Source: Parvibaculum sp045863935
GTDB lineage: Bacteria > Pseudomonadota > Alphaproteobacteria > Parvibaculales > Parvibaculaceae
Reading direction: 5' to 3'
DNA length: 64,000 nucleotides
Assembly (NCBI RefSeq): GCF_045863935.1
Contig: NZ_BTVP01000002.1
Span: 1-64,000, forward strand
Shown in pieces: positions 61,812-64,000 of this stretch (the stretch's first letter is position 1; each line of letters begins with the position of its first letter). Below the pieces are notes generated by a model that was not told where the DNA came from, made no database searches, and saw only the letters and a program-made list of their open reading frames with translations. The position numbers were made by a program, and so were the translations under genes.

Positions 61812-61932
61812 TCGATCCTCCCTGAATTTGTTGCAGACGAGGATAGCGAGCGCGGGCGCGGCGGGACAGGGCGGATTGCATGTCGGGGCGTGAGCGGGCA
61901 GCATTGCGGGGCAACAGACGGGACCGACAGCC

Positions 61933-62994
61933 ATGAACGCGCCGATGAAAGAGAGCCTCCCGCCCCTGCCCGCGCAACCCGCGGGCGTGGCGTGGCCCAC
62001 GGCAGGGTGGCCGGAGGGCGACCTGCCGGCCGGCGCCGACAAGGCACGCTTCCATGCGCTGATGGACCATGCCTTTGCGGCGGAGGCCCCCGCCGACCTT
62101 GGCGAGACGCACGCCGTCGTCGTCATCAAGGGTGGCAGGCTCGTTCATGAACAATACTGGACGGGCTTCGAGCCGGATGTGACCTGTCCGTCCTGGTCGA
62201 AGGGGAAAAGCATCACGCAGGCGCTGGTGGGGATTCTGGCCGGGGACGGCAAGATCGACATTCATGCGCCCGCCGATGTGCCGGAATGGCAGGTGGCGGG
62301 AGATCCGCGCGGCAAGATCACGCTCGACCTTCTGCTGCGCATGTCGAGCGGTCTTGCCTTTCGCGAGGACTATGTGCCGGAGCATCCCTCCGACGTGATC
62401 GAGATGCTGTGGGGCAAGGGCGAGAAGGACACGGCGCATTTCGCGGCTTCCTTCCCACTGGAGCACGAACCGGGCAGTCACTGGTCCTATGCGAGCGGCA
62501 CCACGAATATCGTCAGCCGCACGGCGGCGCGGGCGGCGGATGCTTTCGGGCCGGACTTCGAAGCCTTCATGCGCGAGCGCCTTTTCGATCCCATCGGCAT
62601 GACGAGCGCGGCACCGAAATTCGACGAGGCGGGCACCTTCATCGGCTCATCCTTCTGCTTCTGCACACCGCGTGACTTCGCCCGCTTCGGCTATCTCTAT
62701 CTGCGGGACGGCATGTGGGATGGCAGACGCATCCTGCCCGAGGGCTGGGCGGACTATGCCCGCACGCCGACATGGCAGCAGGCGGGCGTCGAGGAAGGCC
62801 CCTATGGCGCGCATTGGTGGCTCGGCCTTGCGGGACCGGGCAGCTTCTCGGCGAACGGATATGACGGGCAATATACGGTCGTCGTGCCGGAACTCGACAT
62901 GGTGGTGGTGCGGCACGGCAAGACGCCACTCGACGTGAAAGCCAATCCGAAGACGTGGATCGCCGACGTGGTGGACTGTTTCAGGACGGCATGA
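61933..62994 (+). CDS. serine hydrolase, beta-lactamase/PBP4-like family
   Basis: A 353-aa class C beta-lactamase-fold hydrolase without a signal peptide. The nucleophile motif is SWSK (S87-K90) in CPSWSKGKSITQAL. The second motif is YAS in HWSYASGTTNIVSR, with an altered third residue, and a C-terminal HGKTP may stand for the KTG-like triad. These proteins are usually esterases or peptidases. It is divergent from the GH5 gene across 121 nt, so the two could share control. Confidence 0.85.
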   Translation: MNAPMKESLPPLPAQPAGVAWPTAGWPEGDLPAGADKARFHALMDHAFAAEAPADLGETHAVVVIKGGRLVHEQYWTGFEPDVTCPSWSKGKSITQALVGILAGDGKIDIHAPADVPEWQVAGDPRGKITLDLLLRMSSGLAFREDYVPEHPSDVIEMLWGKGEKDTAHFAASFPLEHEPGSHWSYASGTTNIVSRTAARAADAFGPDFEAFMRERLFDPIGMTSAAPKFDEAGTFIGSSFCFCTPRDFARFGYLYLRDGMWDGRRILPEGWADYARTPTWQQAGVEEGPYGAHWWLGLAGPGSFSANGYDGQYTVVVPELDMVVVRHGKTPLDVKANPKTWIADVVDCFRTA

Positions 62995-63078
62995 GGCCCG
63001 GTCTGCGACAAATACGGGAGCCAATTCCTGCGCGGCTCGTGTAGACTGCCACGCGAACAACGGTACAGGGGCTTCTCC

Positions 63079-63375
63079 TTGGGCAGCATTGTCCGGTTTC
63101 CCGGCGATCTCATCACCGAGCACGACCGCAGGCGGCTGACCGCAGCCGCCGAGGGGTCGCCGTTCGACCTCGAATTCCGCAAGAACGCGCAAGGCGTTCT
63201 CGCCCCCTATCTCACACGCTGCGGGCATTTGCGGCCGAGCTTCCGGCTGAGGAAGACGCCCGAAGGCTGGGAAGCGATCGCGATGGGGGCGGAAGACGCG
63301 GGCGCCGCCGCGGCGCGCGCGCGAAGCGCCGAAGACCTGTTCCGCGCGCTCTCAGCGCCGCCCCAAAAAGACTGA
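63079..63375 (+). CDS. conserved-looking hypothetical protein
   Basis: A 98-aa soluble protein (IVRFPGDLITEHDRRRLTAA, GHLRPSFRLRKTPEGWEAIA) with no recognised domain. It starts with TTG at 63079. It is placed between two serine hydrolase genes on the same strand, with 84 and 28 nt spacers, so probably in one operon. Confidence 0.65.
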   Translation: MGSIVRFPGDLITEHDRRRLTAAAEGSPFDLEFRKNAQGVLAPYLTRCGHLRPSFRLRKTPEGWEAIAMGAEDAGAAAARARSAEDLFRALSAPPQKD

Positions 63376-63403
63376 AAAGAAACGCTCCCGGAGGAGAAGT
63401 CCC

Positions 63404-64000
63404 ATGAACGTCATGCCCCGCATCGCAAAACCGGAAGATATCGGCCTCGATCCGTCGCGGCTCGCCTATATCCAGAATTACTTCCAGTCCTATGTCGACC
63501 GGGGCAAGATCGCGGGCTTTTCGACGCTCATCTCGCGCCATGGCGAGATCGCCCATTTCGAGGCGGCGGGCCAGCGCGACCGTGAACGCGGGCTTGCGAT
63601 GGAGAAGGACACGATCTTCCGCATCTATTCGATGTCGAAGCCGATCACGAGCCTCGCGCTGATGATGCTCTACGAAGAGGGCCATTTTCAGCTGAACCAT
63701 CCCGTTTCGCGCTATATCCCCGCGTTCAAGAACCTCAAGGTCTGGGCAGGCGGCACGGCGGAAAAATACGAGACGAAGCCCTGCGAGCGGGAAATGACGA
63801 TCCGCGATCTCCTCACGCATACATCCGGCCTCACCTATGGCTTCATGCAGGAACATCCCGTCGATGCGCTCTACCGCAAGGCCGGCATCGAAGGCGCGAA
63901 CACGGTGAAGCTCACGCTGAAGGAAACGGTCGAGGCGATCGCCGGCTTGCCGCTTCTCTTCTCGCCCGGCCAGTACTGGAACTATTCCGTCTCGACCGAT
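63404..64000 (+). CDS. serine hydrolase, beta-lactamase family (partial, runs off the window)
   Basis: The first 199 residues of a class C beta-lactamase-type hydrolase. The nucleophile motif is SMSK (S76-K79) in FRIYSMSKPITSLALMMLYE. The family motifs IRDLLTHTSGLTYG and the YxN-like YSV in FSPGQYWNYSVSTD are visible. It resembles EstB-type esterases. The start ATG at 63404 follows GGAGGAG. The C-terminus lies beyond the window. Confidence 0.88.
   Translation, partial: MNVMPRIAKPEDIGLDPSRLAYIQNYFQSYVDRGKIAGFSTLISRHGEIAHFEAAGQRDRERGLAMEKDTIFRIYSMSKPITSLALMMLYEEGHFQLNHPVSRYIPAFKNLKVWAGGTAEKYETKPCEREMTIRDLLTHTSGLTYGFMQEHPVDALYRKAGIEGANTVKLTLKETVEAIAGLPLLFSPGQYWNYSVSTD

Overview
The window is GC-rich chromosomal DNA from an alphaproteobacterium. 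It carries many families typical of that class: DUF1491, DUF2849, DUF934, DUF2336, DUF6456, DUF5330, a MucR/Ros regulator, a phasin and a GTA-type terminase. The lipid genes (an AlmA-like Baeyer-Villiger monooxygenase, acyl-CoA synthetase, enoyl-CoA hydratase, MaoC hydratase) point to a hydrocarbon- or fatty-acid-using member. A Parvibaculum-like organism is my best guess, as inference only. Genes are tightly packed, with many ATGA/GTGA overlaps. No rRNA, tRNA, CRISPR array or insertion sequence was recognised.

Layout. 0-2.2 kb: the end of an unidentified gene in lower-GC DNA, abutting a small and a large terminase gene with no portal gene after them. 2.4-10.9 kb: NUDIX hydrolase, Pit phosphate transporter behind a Pho box, DUF2177, YcgN-type protein, class A PBP, Uup-like ABC-F protein, and a DUF1214/DUF1254 pair. 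11-13.6 kb: a three-gene NMT1-type ABC importer. 13.8-16.3 kb: a sulfite reductase operon. 16.5-17 kb: a phasin gene with two matching operators. 17-21.7 kb: D-amino acid dehydrogenase, divergent class III aminotransferase, and an autoregulated TetR gene with a Tat-exported Acg-like nitroreductase. 21.8-26.6 kb: MscS channel, prfC, and a MerR/cation-transporter pair. 26.7-33.8 kb: lipoprotein, DUF5330, SufE, a DnaA-domain/DUF6456 regulator pair, XRE, PAS, MucR and an HSL-type esterase. 34-38.5 kb: a probable toxin-antitoxin module, DUF2336, small envelope proteins and a saccharopine-dehydrogenase-like protein. 38.7-42.7 kb: ABC-2 exporter, then a segment bracketed by two copies of a palindromic repeat. 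42.9-46.7 kb: two divergent citrate synthase paralogues, one fused to a MerR-like HTH, and a soluble CBS-histidine kinase. 46.8-54.8 kb: NAD(P)-binding protein, two paralogous MFS carriers flanking the monooxygenase, enoyl-CoA hydratase and acyl-CoA synthetase. 54.9-64 kb: OmpA-like, MaoC, MsrB, oligopeptidase B, IclR, a GH5 glycosidase and two serine hydrolases, the last cut by the window end.

The most informative signals are regulatory. They include a Pho box before pit and two further Pho-box-like arrays, paired phasin operators, an operator on a probably leaderless tetR start, a MerR promoter with a 19-bp spacer, and an IclR operator that exactly fills a 17-bp promoter spacer. I see no large obviously novel system. 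The candidates closest to new biology are the RelE-like/XRE pair with an extra C-terminal domain, the HTH-citrate synthase pair, and the GTA terminase genes cut off from their cluster.
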